Below are positions 1-7,965 of a stretch of 64,000 bases of DNA, one piece after another. This stretch comes from Vibrio fortis (GTDB lineage Bacteria; Pseudomonadota; Gammaproteobacteria; Enterobacterales; Vibrionaceae). The DNA is taken from contig NZ_JFFR01000023.1 in the NCBI RefSeq assembly GCF_000695685.1, forward strand, positions 230,212-294,211, given 5' to 3'. The notes below the pieces were generated by a model. The model was given only the letters and a program-made list of their open reading frames with translations. It searched no databases and was not told the origin of the DNA. How positions within the stretch are numbered: the stretch's first letter is position 1; each line of letters opens with the position of its first letter. The position numbers and the translations under genes were made by a program.

Positions 1-49
1 GAAGAACGGAGCAGTGCGAATTTTATTTCAGAGGTGAATTGTGAGTGGC

Positions 50-493
50 CTAGCGTTTAGCAAGAATGCGGTCGAGATGGTTGGCAAACTCTCGTCGATC
101 TGTCTGTGACAGTGATGCTGGGCCACCCGTTTGTACACCACTAGAACGCATGGTTTCCATAAAGTCACGAATATTGAGACGTGCTTTGATGGTCTCCTTA
201 GTATATAGCTCACCACGAGAACTGAGTGCTAATGCCCCTTTGGTTATGACTTCATCGGCGAGTGGAATATCTGATGTGATCACTAGATCACCCGCTTCGG
301 TACGTTTGACGATCTCGTTGTCTGCAATGTCGAAACCACTGGGTACCTGGATCGAGTGAATGTTATTGCGCTTTGGAACAGGCACTACGTGGTTGGCAAT
401 AAAGGTACACTCAACGCCTGTACGCTCTGCGGCACGTACGATGGTTTCTCGAATTACCTTAGGACAGGCGTCGGCATCAACCCAAATCTTCAT
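50..493 (-). CDS. yaiI: YaiI/YqxD family protein (UPF0178)
   Basis: A 147-residue member of the UPF0178 family, a PIN-like fold whose biochemical role is not established. The N-terminus reads [11 protein letters not shown], the family signature, followed by the conserved segments [20 protein letters not shown] and a SGVQTGGP motif near residue 120. ATG codons lie at 496 and 493; I chose 493 because it aligns with the E. coli YaiI start. The upstream gene ends at 497, so the two are immediately adjacent and probably translationally coupled. The family call is firm; function is unknown. Confidence 0.9.
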   Translation of the reverse strand: MKIWVDADACPKVIRETIVRAAERTGVECTFIANHVVPVPKRNNIHSIQVPSGFDIADNEIVKRTEAGDLVITSDIPLADEVITKGALALSSRGELYTKETIKARLNIRDFMETMRSSGVQTGGPASLSQTDRREFANHLDRILAKR

Positions 494-496
494 CAT

Positions 497-787
497 CTAT
501 TCTTTCTCTGCTAGTTTTGCTTCAAGTTGAGTTACACGCTCAGTAAGGGCGATCACCTGTTGTTCGAGTTGTGCAAGTTTGTCGGTGGCATTGTCTTGTG
601 GAGCTGCGACTTCGACTTTTGGAACTCGGTTGGCACTCTTCCAGCTTTTAATCGTCGTTATCAGTGCCGGCATTGGCACCGGTGTACTCATACGTGCCTT
701 GACCAGTGCAACCGTCGGTTCTTTTCCTTGAGCTTGCAGTCCTTCCAGAACACTTTTTAGCTCGTCTGAGACATCTTTCGTTAGCAT
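497..787 (-). CDS. Small KfrA-like DNA-binding protein with C-terminal coiled coil
   Basis: A 96-residue protein of two parts. Residues 1-60 resemble the KfrA N-terminal DNA-binding domain of plasmid proteins, with the pattern GKEPTVALVKARM followed by a segment ending IKSWK. Residues 67-96 form heptads (LAQLEQQVIALTERVTQLE) that look like a dimerising coiled coil. The start is set at ATG 787 because a perfect GGAGG lies 5 bases upstream; an in-frame ATG at 799 overlaps that Shine-Dalgarno and is less likely. Its stop at 497 abuts the YaiI-family gene. It is far shorter than plasmid KfrA, whose long alpha-helical tail is absent. A DNA-binding role is inferred from similarity only. Confidence 0.7.
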   Translation of the reverse strand: MLTKDVSDELKSVLEGLQAQGKEPTVALVKARMSTPVPMPALITTIKSWKSANRVPKVEVAAPQDNATDKLAQLEQQVIALTERVTQLEAKLAEKE

Positions 788-865
788 ATTAACCTCCATA
801 ACGTCATCTCTCTGTATGTTACTCGCTCAAGCTGTGGATAGCGAATCCTAAAAGCGACATTCGCT

Positions 866-883
866 TGTGAGAGATCTCTTACA
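866..883. promoter_or_regulatory. VarA/UvrY (GacA-type) binding palindrome upstream of csrB
   Basis: The 18-base inverted repeat TGTGAGAGATCTCTTACA is centred about 168 bases before the predicted CsrB start. From memory it matches the UvrY site described upstream of E. coli csrB, and it fits the GacA box. In Vibrio the response regulator would be VarA of the VarS/VarA pair. An AT-rich stretch at about 920-975 separates it from the core promoter. Confidence 0.75.
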
Positions 884-1006
884 AACGTTGTGAGATAACG
901 CGAATGCTTCTCTAGAGAAATTGATATGCATATTACTAAGATGTTGAATATTAATTGTTTTATCTTATTAACAACTTGGTTGAACTCAAAGTGTGATGCA
1001 AATCTA

Positions 1007-1041
1007 TTGTCCGAAATCCTAAATCGCGTAAATTAAACCTT
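1007..1041 (+). promoter_or_regulatory. Promoter of csrB
   Basis: A possible -35 element TTGTCC (1007-1012) and a -10-like TAAATT (1029-1034) are separated by 16 bases. Transcription would start near 1042, where the conserved CsrB 5' end GTCGGAAGGAG begins. The assignment rests on spacing and on the RNA's 5' end. Confidence 0.55.
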
Positions 1042-1446
1042 GTCGGAAGGAGTCTGACACGGAACAGGAAAGCACCAAGGATTTGGTTATCTTCAGGATG
1101 AAGATTTGGTTACTTAGGATGAGTGATCAAGCATGGAGCGTAAGGACATTGTAGGGATACGACAGTTGATAGGACATTAACTGCAACGGATTGGCAATGG
1201 ACACCTTTAGGATAAAGGTTAGGAACAACATCAGGATGATGTAAAGGACACCGCTCACGGAACAAGTGATGTGTGCTAACGAGGATTGTTAGCTTTCAGG
1301 ACGATAGGACACCGCTAGGACGGCGAAGTAAAGGAAAGAGCTGAAGGATTACAGCCACTATTATGGATGATGCATGGAGCATTAATTAGTAGCCGGACTG
1401 CTGCGAGTAAGACCCTAGCCCTGACACTTCGGTGTCGGGGCTTTTC
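1042..1446 (+). ncRNA. csrB: CsrB-family small regulatory RNA
   Basis: A roughly 405-nucleotide RNA that sequesters the translational regulator CsrA. The stretch is non-coding and packed with GGA motifs (about 27 by hand count), many as AGGA or AGGAT in short hairpin loops such as CATCAGGATGATG. The 5' end GTCGGAAGGAGTCTGACAC is close to that of E. coli CsrB, and the 3' end holds the conserved block around AGCCGGACTGCTGCGA before a strong terminator. It lies in the same neighbourhood as yqcC-truC (3.5-4.5 kb), as in E. coli. Vibrios usually carry several CsrB paralogues, so the exact copy number name is uncertain. Confidence 0.92.
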
Positions 1447-1450
1447 TTTA
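1417..1450 (+). terminator. CsrB intrinsic terminator
   Basis: An 11-pair stem (1417-1427 with 1432-1442) is closed by a C(TTCG)G tetraloop and followed by TTTTCTTT. It ends the CsrB RNA about 40 bases before the next gene. Confidence 0.93.
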
Positions 1451-1489
1451 TCTATTCAAATTCAATATTGTCCACACAAGGAGTGTGAT

Positions 1490-2035
1490 ATGACGATTGC
1501 GACTGCAAGAACTTTAATCGTGCCGTATACCGAGCAGCTAGAACTTGATTTTATCAAGCTCAACTGTTGTCCGGTAAATCGAGCAGAAATGAATGGACCT
1601 CATACCATCTCATCAGCAAAGCGTCTGTTTCAGCACATTTTATCTGATCAAGAAGGCTTTGCCCGCGCCATTCTTAATAACCAGACTCGCGAATATATGG
1701 GACATATCTTTATCTCTCACAGCGAAGGTCGTTATGAGCTGGGATTTATTCTAGACAAGCGCTTTTGGAATCAAGGTATTGCCAGCGAAGTGGCGAAACC
1801 CTTTTTCAATATGGCGAGATTTGAAGCGGATCTGAATGAGGTTGTGGCAACAGTGAATGTCACTCACAACCCCTCCATTAAATTGCTAGACAAGCTAGGC
1901 TTTGAATTTGCAGGAACCAAGCAAGATGAATTTGGTCCCTACCACGAATATCGTTACTCGGAGCTTAGCGAAAAGAAAATCACATTCTATGAGGCTGTAG
2001 CTCAAAACGCATCGCGCGAAAGCCAACCATGGTAA
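1490..2035 (+). CDS. GNAT-family N-acetyltransferase (RimJ/RimL type)
   Basis: A 181-residue acetyltransferase of the Acetyltransf_3 group, related to enzymes that acetylate protein N-termini or small amines. The N-terminus MTIATARTLIV leads into the first strand. The segments YELGFILDKRFWNQGIASE (about residues 80-100) and VNVTHNPSIKLLDKLGFEF (about 120-140) carry the acetyl-CoA-binding pattern and the NxxSxxLLxKLGF motif. The start is ATG 1490 with AAGGAG at 1478-1483. A longer reading frame reaches back to 1367, but that would translate the end of CsrB and its terminator. The 3' end overlaps the convergent DUF3301 gene by 56 bases. Substrate unknown. Confidence 0.85.
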   Translation: MTIATARTLIVPYTEQLELDFIKLNCCPVNRAEMNGPHTISSAKRLFQHILSDQEGFARAILNNQTREYMGHIFISHSEGRYELGFILDKRFWNQGIASEVAKPFFNMARFEADLNEVVATVNVTHNPSIKLLDKLGFEFAGTKQDEFGPYHEYRYSELSEKKITFYEAVAQNASRESQPW

Positions 2036-2288
2036 GACTGCCTTTGTAGCAGTCATCACCTAGAGCAGAGAATTCGAACTGATATACGGTGTGCCAGCGC
2101 CAAATTGTGGTTAACTCGTGACGCATTTTTAATTTGTGACCACTGAATGCCACGCTTAGCAACTGAAGATCGAGTTCTTTGCATTTTCTCGCAATCGCCG
2201 CCTTAGCAAGCTCTGACTGTCGGCGTTGCTGCCAAAACAGAAAGCAAAAGAGACAAAGAAACAGAATCCCCAATAAATTATCTATCAT
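1980..2288 (-). CDS. DUF3301 family single-pass membrane protein
   Basis: A 102-residue protein beginning with a hydrophobic segment (IDNLLGILFLCLFCFLFW, residues 2-19) that should anchor it in the inner membrane. A short basic region follows (QQRRQSELAKAAIARKCK). The soluble remainder contains LDLQLLSVAF and WRWHTVYQFEFSALGDD, characteristic of the DUF3301 family. No function is known. It lies downstream of the DUF3549 gene on the same strand, separated by 70 bases, and its last codons overlap the end of the convergent acetyltransferase gene. Confidence 0.8.
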   Translation of the reverse strand: MIDNLLGILFLCLFCFLFWQQRRQSELAKAAIARKCKELDLQLLSVAFSGHKLKMRHELTTIWRWHTVYQFEFSALGDDCYKGSLTMVGFRAMRFELQPHRM

Positions 2289-2358
2289 TCTTCGACACGT
2301 CCTTTTGTATCAATCCGGTTTTAACGCTTGTATTCAATCTTCACAAAGCTTGCATTGA

Positions 2359-3396
2359 TTAGGCTTTTGCAGCTTGTTGTAACTTAATCAAAGCGTTAGC
2401 CAGTTCTGGTGATGGGTTCGAGTTTAAGAGTGGTAAGAATACCATTCGTAAGCTTGGAATCATCACAAGGTCAGCAAACAGCTGATTGAATAGGTTCTGG
2501 TTGCCCGTTTGGGCAAGGCGAAGCAAGAACTGCTCTGCGATTGTAGCGTCTTGTAATGTATGCCAGCCTCGTCCTGCAAGACCAATCAATACCTCTTGGT
2601 GACTCAGTCTTGGGCTAGCCAGTACGCTATTGACGACTTGTTTTGCGATTGAAGAGTCAGCGCCTGATAGCGCACGAACTAATGCAGACAACAAGAATAG
2701 GTCTGGATTTTGGCTGTTGATCTGGTCGTCAGCCATCTCTTGAATACGCTCTGCAAGCTTATCGCTAAGAGTGGCGTGTTCAAGTGCACCTAGGGTGGCA
2801 TAAAGTGGTTCAGAAGGCAGTTTACGAAGGGCTTTGCGAATGGCAACGCCGTTTTGCTTGTCGCCTAAGCGAGCACACATATCTGTGATACCTTGCAAGC
2901 CAACGGTCTGCCAGTTCTCCCAACCAAGATCGCCCGTAAAGTAGTGCTGTGCATGCTCATAGTACTGGCTCGTTGGCAGTGATAGCTCAGCGCGAACTTG
3001 GCTATGGAATACCGCCATTTTGTCTTCTGATGGCTTAAAGGTGTATGGGTTGTTAGAGAGCTTCTGCTGCTGCTCTTCACTCATATCACCGCTCAAACGT
3101 GTACCCATTGCCTCTAAGACGAACTTTAGGAAGTTTCCGATATCTGCCTGGCTCAGTAGACCACGCTCATCGAGTTTAAACTTCAAGAACCAGATCCAAG
3201 GCTGTTTCTGCTCGTTCCAGTAGCTGATTGCTAGGTGTGCCTGTTTTTGTAATGGGAACGGGTAGGGCTGCATGCCTTGTTCAACATCGGCAAATAGATC
3301 GTTGTCGACTTTTTGAATTCGACGGCCAAGATCATAGATTTCATATTGGCAGCCGCTATTTTTCAACAGCTGGGTGAGCGTGTGAATTGTTTCCAT
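2359..3396 (-). CDS. DUF3549 family protein
   Basis: A 345-residue cytoplasmic protein of the gammaproteobacterial DUF3549 family. No signal peptide or membrane segment is visible. Recognisable stretches are the N-terminal IHTLTQLLKNSGCQYEIYDLGRR, split here only for identification, and WFLKFKLDERGLL near residue 70. The C-terminal half is leucine- and alanine-rich and predicted helical (for example LSDKLAERIQEMADDQ), suggesting a helical-repeat fold. Start ATG 3396 has a GGAG Shine-Dalgarno close upstream. It is transcribed away from yqcC-truC. Function unknown. Confidence 0.82.
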   Translation of the reverse strand: METIHTLTQLLKNSGCQYEIYDLGRRIQKVDNDLFADVEQGMQPYPFPLQKQAHLAISYWNEQKQPWIWFLKFKLDERGLLSQADIGNFLKFVLEAMGTRLSGDMSEEQQQKLSNNPYTFKPSEDKMAVFHSQVRAELSLPTSQYYEHAQHYFTGDLGWENWQTVGLQGITDMCARLGDKQNGVAIRKALRKLPSEPLYATLGALEHATLSDKLAERIQEMADDQINSQNPDLFLLSALVRALSGADSSIAKQVVNSVLASPRLSHQEVLIGLAGRGWHTLQDATIAEQFLLRLAQTGNQNLFNQLFADLVMIPSLRMVFLPLLNSNPSPELANALIKLQQAAKA

Positions 3397-3483
3397 CAGT
3401 AATAAGCTCCTAACTTTCTTTCCCCAATAGATGGTACTCTATGGCCCAATTTCAAGGTCATGCGATAAATTACTTGGTGAAAA

Positions 3484-3798
3484 ATGACGGCAACCACACA
3501 GTTATTCTCTTTGCTTCAGCAGTTGGAGCTGCAATTACAACACGCACAGCTATGGAGTGAGGTGCCGCCTAGCGATGAAGCACTGGCGAGCACGCAGCCT
3601 TTTGCTATTGATACATTGGAGCCAGAACAGTGGCTCCAATGGATATTCATCGCTCGAATCAAGGCGATGATCGCATCAGGTGCTGCACTGCCCAAAGGGT
3701 TTTCAATGGCTCCTTACTTTGTTGAAGTGTGGAAAAATGATGCGTCCAAGAGTGAGCTATTGATGCTCATAAAGCAGATTGATGAGGTGTGCGCATAA
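3484..3798 (+). CDS. yqcC: YqcC family protein
   Basis: A 104-residue helical protein of the YqcC/DUF446 family. The central segment LEPEQWLQWIFIARIKAMI and the following PKGFSMAPYFVEVW are characteristic. It is encoded directly upstream of truC, and the stop codon overlaps the truC start as TAATG at 3796-3800, indicating coupled translation. The yqcC-truC pair near csrB matches the E. coli arrangement. The cellular role is not established. Confidence 0.88.
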   Translation: MTATTQLFSLLQQLELQLQHAQLWSEVPPSDEALASTQPFAIDTLEPEQWLQWIFIARIKAMIASGAALPKGFSMAPYFVEVWKNDASKSELLMLIKQIDEVCA

Positions 3799-4532
3799 TG
3801 TTAGAGATCATCTATCAAGACGAGTACTTTGTCGCGGTCAATAAGCCTGCAGGTATGTTGGTTCACCGCTCGTGGCTTGATAAACATGAAACACAATTTG
3901 TTATGCAGACGCTGCGTGATCAAATTGGTCAACACGTGTTTCCTCTGCACCGTTTAGATAGGCCGACATCGGGTGTGCTCGTCTTTGCTCTGTCGAGCGA
4001 AGTCGCCTCTGAGGTGATGCCGATGTTTGCGAACCATGAGATGCAGAAAACCTATCATGCGATTGTACGTGGGTGGATAGAAGAGGGTGATACCCTAGAT
4101 TACGCGCTTAAGGTTGAACTGGATAAGATCGCTGACAAGTTCGCAAAAGAAGATAAAGAGGCGCAGGAAGCGATCACTGTCTATGAGCCTCTCGCCAAAG
4201 TAGAAGTGCCGTATTCGACAGGGCGCTTTTCAACCAGTCGTTACTGTTTAGTTGAAATGTTGCCAAAGACAGGTCGAAAGCATCAACTGCGTCGCCATAT
4301 GGCCCACTTAAGACATCCAATTGTTGGTGATACCTCGCATGGTGATGGTAAGCACAATCGACTATTTAGAGAGAATCTCGATTCGCACCGTCTGCTGCTA
4401 CACGCTTCAGAATTGCGCTTCATTCATCCGTTTACTCAACAAGAGGTAGTGATGAGAGCGAGTTTAGACGAGACTTGGCTAGACCTGTTTAGACAGTTTG
4501 AGTGGGATACTGCGTTAGTTGCGCAGAAGTAA
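3798..4532 (+). CDS. truC: tRNA pseudouridine(65) synthase TruC
   Basis: A 244-residue RluA-family pseudouridine synthase that modifies uridine 65 of certain tRNAs. The catalytic motif HRLDRPTSGVL (about residues 51-61) contains the aspartate nucleophile. Other family segments are VNKPAGMLVHRSW near the N-terminus, TGRKHQLRRHMAHLRHPIVGD and RLLLHASEL. The start is ATG 3798, overlapping the yqcC stop; an upstream in-frame GTG at 3789 would add three residues. The family call is secure, and the TruC assignment follows from the yqcC linkage. Confidence 0.93.
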   Translation: MLEIIYQDEYFVAVNKPAGMLVHRSWLDKHETQFVMQTLRDQIGQHVFPLHRLDRPTSGVLVFALSSEVASEVMPMFANHEMQKTYHAIVRGWIEEGDTLDYALKVELDKIADKFAKEDKEAQEAITVYEPLAKVEVPYSTGRFSTSRYCLVEMLPKTGRKHQLRRHMAHLRHPIVGDTSHGDGKHNRLFRENLDSHRLLLHASELRFIHPFTQQEVVMRASLDETWLDLFRQFEWDTALVAQK

Positions 4533-4557
4533 ATCGCTGACTACAAAATAAAGTAAA

Positions 4558-4589
4558 GGGCTGATAGTAGAAGACTATCAGCCCTTTTT
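4558..4589. terminator. Bidirectional terminator between truC and yaeH
   Basis: The inverted repeat GGGCTGATAG / CTATCAGCCC (4558-4567 with 4575-4584) is followed by TTTTT on the plus strand. An A-rich stretch on its left gives a weaker T-run on the other strand. It lies between convergent genes. Confidence 0.88.
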
Positions 4590-4607
4590 ATTAACTTAAG
4601 AAAGGGA

Positions 4608-4991
4608 TCACTTTAGTTTTTCTAGATCCGCTTCGATCTCTGCGATCTTGCTTGAAACCACTTTTTCTAGGTGACGTAAGTCGGTCAGTATCTTCTGTTT
4701 CACATCGACGTCACTGCTTGGAGATGGTTTGGTGATCTTATTCAGCTCATCAATCACTAGCGTTAGATTGCGGTTGATCTCAGTAACTTCTTTATATTGG
4801 TTGTTGCCGCCGCTGACCAACACGCTTTTAACTTGGCGTGGGTATTTGAATTTAACGCTTTTAGCGAACAGCTCGCCTTTTTGCTTGCGGAAGTAGATCT
4901 TTAGGATGTCTTTGTGAGCTTCTTGACGAAGTGAGTAACGTTCAATCTGTTTAGGTTCATGGATGCCTAAACCAGTGAGGTTTGGATACAT
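4608..4991 (-). CDS. yaeH: UPF0325/DUF3461 family protein YaeH
   Basis: A 127-residue protein closely resembling E. coli YaeH. The shared segments are [31 protein letters not shown] and a C-terminal [20 protein letters not shown]. The C-terminal third is a likely coiled coil. There is no signal peptide or membrane segment. E. coli yaeH also lies near glnD, supporting orthology. The function of the family is unknown. Confidence 0.88.
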   Translation of the reverse strand: MYPNLTGLGIHEPKQIERYSLRQEAHKDILKIYFRKQKGELFAKSVKFKYPRQVKSVLVSGGNNQYKEVTEINRNLTLVIDELNKITKPSPSSDVDVKQKILTDLRHLEKVVSSKIAEIEADLEKLK

Positions 4992-5090
4992 AAGCGACCT
5001 CTAGTATCTGAATGGAAGACGGATTACATAGGTTAATGTAGCAGCCTAATCATGAGCTAGATAGCGCTGGTGAATGAATTGATACTAAGT

Positions 5091-5124
5091 TGTGGGCAAG
5101 ATCGCTCTCTCGACCTTGCCCACA
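5091..5124. repeat. Perfect 10-bp inverted repeat downstream of glnD
   Basis: TGTGGGCAAG (5091-5100) pairs perfectly with CTTGCCCACA (5115-5124) around a 14-base loop. There is no clear T-run on either side, so it is a weak candidate for an intrinsic terminator; it could instead protect the glnD mRNA 3' end. Confidence 0.7.
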
Positions 5125-5165
5125 CTAAAAGCAGAATATTCAACTACCTGCTAGAGGTGGTCTAA

Positions 5166-7787
5166 CTATGGCGCGAGCTCGGATACGTGCTCAGTAAGAC
5201 GTTCACGTAGGGCTTGCTGTTGCTCTTCGGTTAAACGCCCTCCAATATCACTGGTCAAGATAAACAAGTCCTCGGCACGTTCACCTATGGTAGTAATTTT
5301 TGCCGCATGTAAGTTGATGTTGAGTTCGGCAAAGGTTGCACCAACTTGTGCCAATAATCCTGGCGTGTCGAGTGCTCTCAGCTCCATCAAGGTACGCTTC
5401 TTACTCTTGGTTGGTAAAAACTCTACGGAAGTTTTCACCTTAAAGTGCTGCAAATTACGTGGTGTGCGACGAGTTCTGATCTTGGTTGGTCGACCATCTT
5501 CCAATACATGGGTTAGGTGTTTGATGACCGCTTTATGTCTCGCCTCGTCGATGGCTTCGCCATGCTGATCGAGTACCATAAAGGTATCGAGAACATGACC
5601 ATCTTTACTTACCATTACTTGAGCATCATGGACGTTGAAGTTGCGTCTATCTAGCTCTGCGACCACGGTTGCAAACAACGCAGGTTGGTCTTTTGAATAC
5701 ACAAATACTTCTGTGCCGCCACGTGTTGGCTTTTTACTGATCAATACCAGTGGCTGGCTCGAGTCTTCAAGGCGTAGCAGGTTCTCACAGTGCCAAGCGA
5801 TCTGCTTATGGCTATGGCGCAGGAAGTAATCAGCCTTAAAGCGTTGCCACAGTACCTCTATTTCGCGCGCAGTAAAGCCCTCTTTACGCAATAAAGCTGA
5901 TGCCATCTGTTGGTTGTGGCGAATACGGTCACGTACATCGACAGGGTTCTCTAAGCCACGGCGCAAAGCTCGCTGAGTAGAGTGGAAGAGTTCAGCTAAC
6001 AGGGTTCGCTTCCAGCTGTTCCAGAGCTCAGGGTTGGTTGCACAGATATCTGCGACAGTTAGACAGACCAGATACTCCAGTGACTCTTCATCGCGTACTT
6101 TTTTGGCGAACTCTGTGATCACGTCCGGGTCGTAAATGTCACGACGCTGGGCGGTCACTGACATCAGTAGGTGGTTTTGAACCAGCCAAGAGACAAGCTT
6201 AGCTTCGGGTTTAGATAGACCGTGTTCGATACAGAAAGAGTAAGCTTCTACTGCACCAATCTCAGAGTGATCACCACCGCGCCCTTTTCCGATATCATGG
6301 AAAATGGCAGCCAGAATCAACAGCTCTTTTTTCTGGATACGTGGGTAAACTTCACAACAGATTGGGTGTTTGTCGTGGTTGGCAGCATAACTGAAGCGGT
6401 TGATGTGTTTTAGCAGTCGAATGCTGTGCTCATCCACGGTGTAAACGTGGAAAAGGTCGAATTGCATCTGACCGACAATCTGACTCCACTGTGGTAGGTA
6501 AGCAGAAAGTACCCCAAGTTTGTGCATCAGGCTAAAGGCTTTATGCAGTGCGTTAGGGTGGCGTACCAAGGCCATGAACTTTTCACGCGCTTCAGGGATC
6601 GTATGCAGAAAGCGGTTAAGCCTGCGACGTGCTGTACGTAGCTGTCTTAACGTTGGAGGACTCACGCCTTCGATAGAGGAGTCATTAGCGATATGGATAA
6701 ACATATCGAGAATGGTTTCTGGACGCGCTTGAAATAGTGCTGGCTTACGAGCCTCAATCAGGGAACCGCGTCTTTGAAAGTCTTCATCGAGAATTTGAGC
6801 GTCTTGGGTTTCTCCGCCATTAATGATCGCCTGATCAAATAGTTTAAGCAGCATTTTATTGAGCTCAGCGACTCGACGCAGGGTTCGATAGAACTCCTTC
6901 ATCATCATCTCTACGCCGCGATTACCTTCACCAGAGTAGCCAAGATGTTCGGCAACCTGAGCTTGGTGGGCAAAGGTGAGGCGGTTGTCGTAGCGGCGCA
7001 GTTCAATATGTAGCGCAAAACGTACGCGCCATAAGAAATCCTGACATTCGACTAATTCGCGGTACTCGGCGTCGGTAAGGAAGCCATATTTGCTCATCTC
7101 AAGTAGAGACGTCGCGCCAAAGTGACGCCGAGCAACCCAACTTAGCGTATGAATGTCGCGAAGGCCGCCCGGAGTCGACTTGATGTCTGGTTCTAAGTTG
7201 TAGGTTGTGTCGTGATAGCGCGCATGACGCTCTTTCTGCTCTTGAATCTTGGCTTTGTAGAAGGTCTCGCTTGGCCAAAATGAGTCAGAGTGGATTTTCA
7301 TTTTAAGCTGCTGGAAGGTGTCTTCACTGCCACATAACAAACGAGATTCTTGTAGGTTCGTTGCTACTGTAAGATCGGCACTGCCGATGTCCAAACATTC
7401 GGCGACGGTTCTAACGGCATGACCAACTTCTAATCTCAGATCCCATAGGAGCGTGATGAACTCGCTGACCTTATCGCCTAACGCTTTGGGTAGTGTTTTC
7501 TGGGAGACGACAAGAATATCAATGTCGGAAAGCGGGTGAAGTTCGCCGCGGCCATAGCCGCCCACGGCAACTAGGCTGATGTGGGGTAATTCACTAAATC
7601 CAAAGTGCTGCCACAGTCGACTCAAAATACGGTCCATATATTCGGAGCGTGAGAGGACTAGGTCGGTAACGGGATGATGATTGAGAAACTCATTTTTTTG
7701 ATGCTCGGTGAACTGTTCGAGTTTTTGTTTGAGTTCACTGATTTCTATCTGTTCTTCTTTGAACGTAAGAGGGCATTGGTATGGCAT
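5166..7787 (-). CDS. glnD: Bifunctional PII uridylyltransferase / uridylyl-removing enzyme GlnD
   Basis: An 873-residue cytoplasmic nitrogen sensor that uridylylates PII when glutamine is low and removes UMP when it is high. Domains in order: a nucleotidyltransferase domain with GGYGRGELHPLSDID at residues 76-90, which contains the metal-binding aspartates; an HD phosphohydrolase domain with FHDIGKGRGGDHSE near residue 497; and two C-terminal ACT domains around residues 690 and 800 that bind glutamine. Length agrees with the family (about 880). Its substrate PII is encoded in this window at 30.7 kb. A terminator separates it from the upstream map gene, so it needs its own promoter in 7788-7900. 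Confidence 0.98.
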   Translation of the reverse strand: MPYQCPLTFKEEQIEISELKQKLEQFTEHQKNEFLNHHPVTDLVLSRSEYMDRILSRLWQHFGFSELPHISLVAVGGYGRGELHPLSDIDILVVSQKTLPKALGDKVSEFITLLWDLRLEVGHAVRTVAECLDIGSADLTVATNLQESRLLCGSEDTFQQLKMKIHSDSFWPSETFYKAKIQEQKERHARYHDTTYNLEPDIKSTPGGLRDIHTLSWVARRHFGATSLLEMSKYGFLTDAEYRELVECQDFLWRVRFALHIELRRYDNRLTFAHQAQVAEHLGYSGEGNRGVEMMMKEFYRTLRRVAELNKMLLKLFDQAIINGGETQDAQILDEDFQRRGSLIEARKPALFQARPETILDMFIHIANDSSIEGVSPPTLRQLRTARRRLNRFLHTIPEAREKFMALVRHPNALHKAFSLMHKLGVLSAYLPQWSQIVGQMQFDLFHVYTVDEHSIRLLKHINRFSYAANHDKHPICCEVYPRIQKKELLILAAIFHDIGKGRGGDHSEIGAVEAYSFCIEHGLSKPEAKLVSWLVQNHLLMSVTAQRRDIYDPDVITEFAKKVRDEESLEYLVCLTVADICATNPELWNSWKRTLLAELFHSTQRALRRGLENPVDVRDRIRHNQQMASALLRKEGFTAREIEVLWQRFKADYFLRHSHKQIAWHCENLLRLEDSSQPLVLISKKPTRGGTEVFVYSKDQPALFATVVAELDRRNFNVHDAQVMVSKDGHVLDTFMVLDQHGEAIDEARHKAVIKHLTHVLEDGRPTKIRTRRTPRNLQHFKVKTSVEFLPTKSKKRTLMELRALDTPGLLAQVGATFAELNINLHAAKITTIGERAEDLFILTSDIGGRLTEEQQQALRERLTEHVSELAP

Positions 7788-7903
7788 AGTTTGCTATCCG
7801 TGCAAGCAAAAATAGGAATAACAGACAATTTACCAGAGGTTGCGCGGAAACCGAAATGGTTGTGCAAACGGTTTATCGAAGAGAGGTGAGAAGATCTGCA
7901 GAT

Positions 7904-7936
7904 AAAAAAATATCCTCGACAAAGTGAGGATATTTT
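7904..7936 (-). terminator. Terminator downstream of map
   Basis: AAAATATCCTC (7907-7917) pairs with GAGGATATTTT (7926-7936). Read on the minus strand it is followed by a run of seven T residues. It should limit readthrough from map into glnD. Confidence 0.85.
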
Positions 7937-7965
7937 CATTTGTATGAGCTGTTTAATTCGATGAA

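Noticed and set aside
1042..1380. Regular GGA/AGGAT spacing that could look like a degenerate repeat array or CRISPR
   Set aside because: No constant repeat length or spacers; the motifs, 5' end, terminator and neighbourhood identify CsrB.
1367..1489. N-terminal extension of the acetyltransferase
   Set aside because: It would translate the CsrB 3' end and terminator, and a good Shine-Dalgarno precedes ATG 1490.
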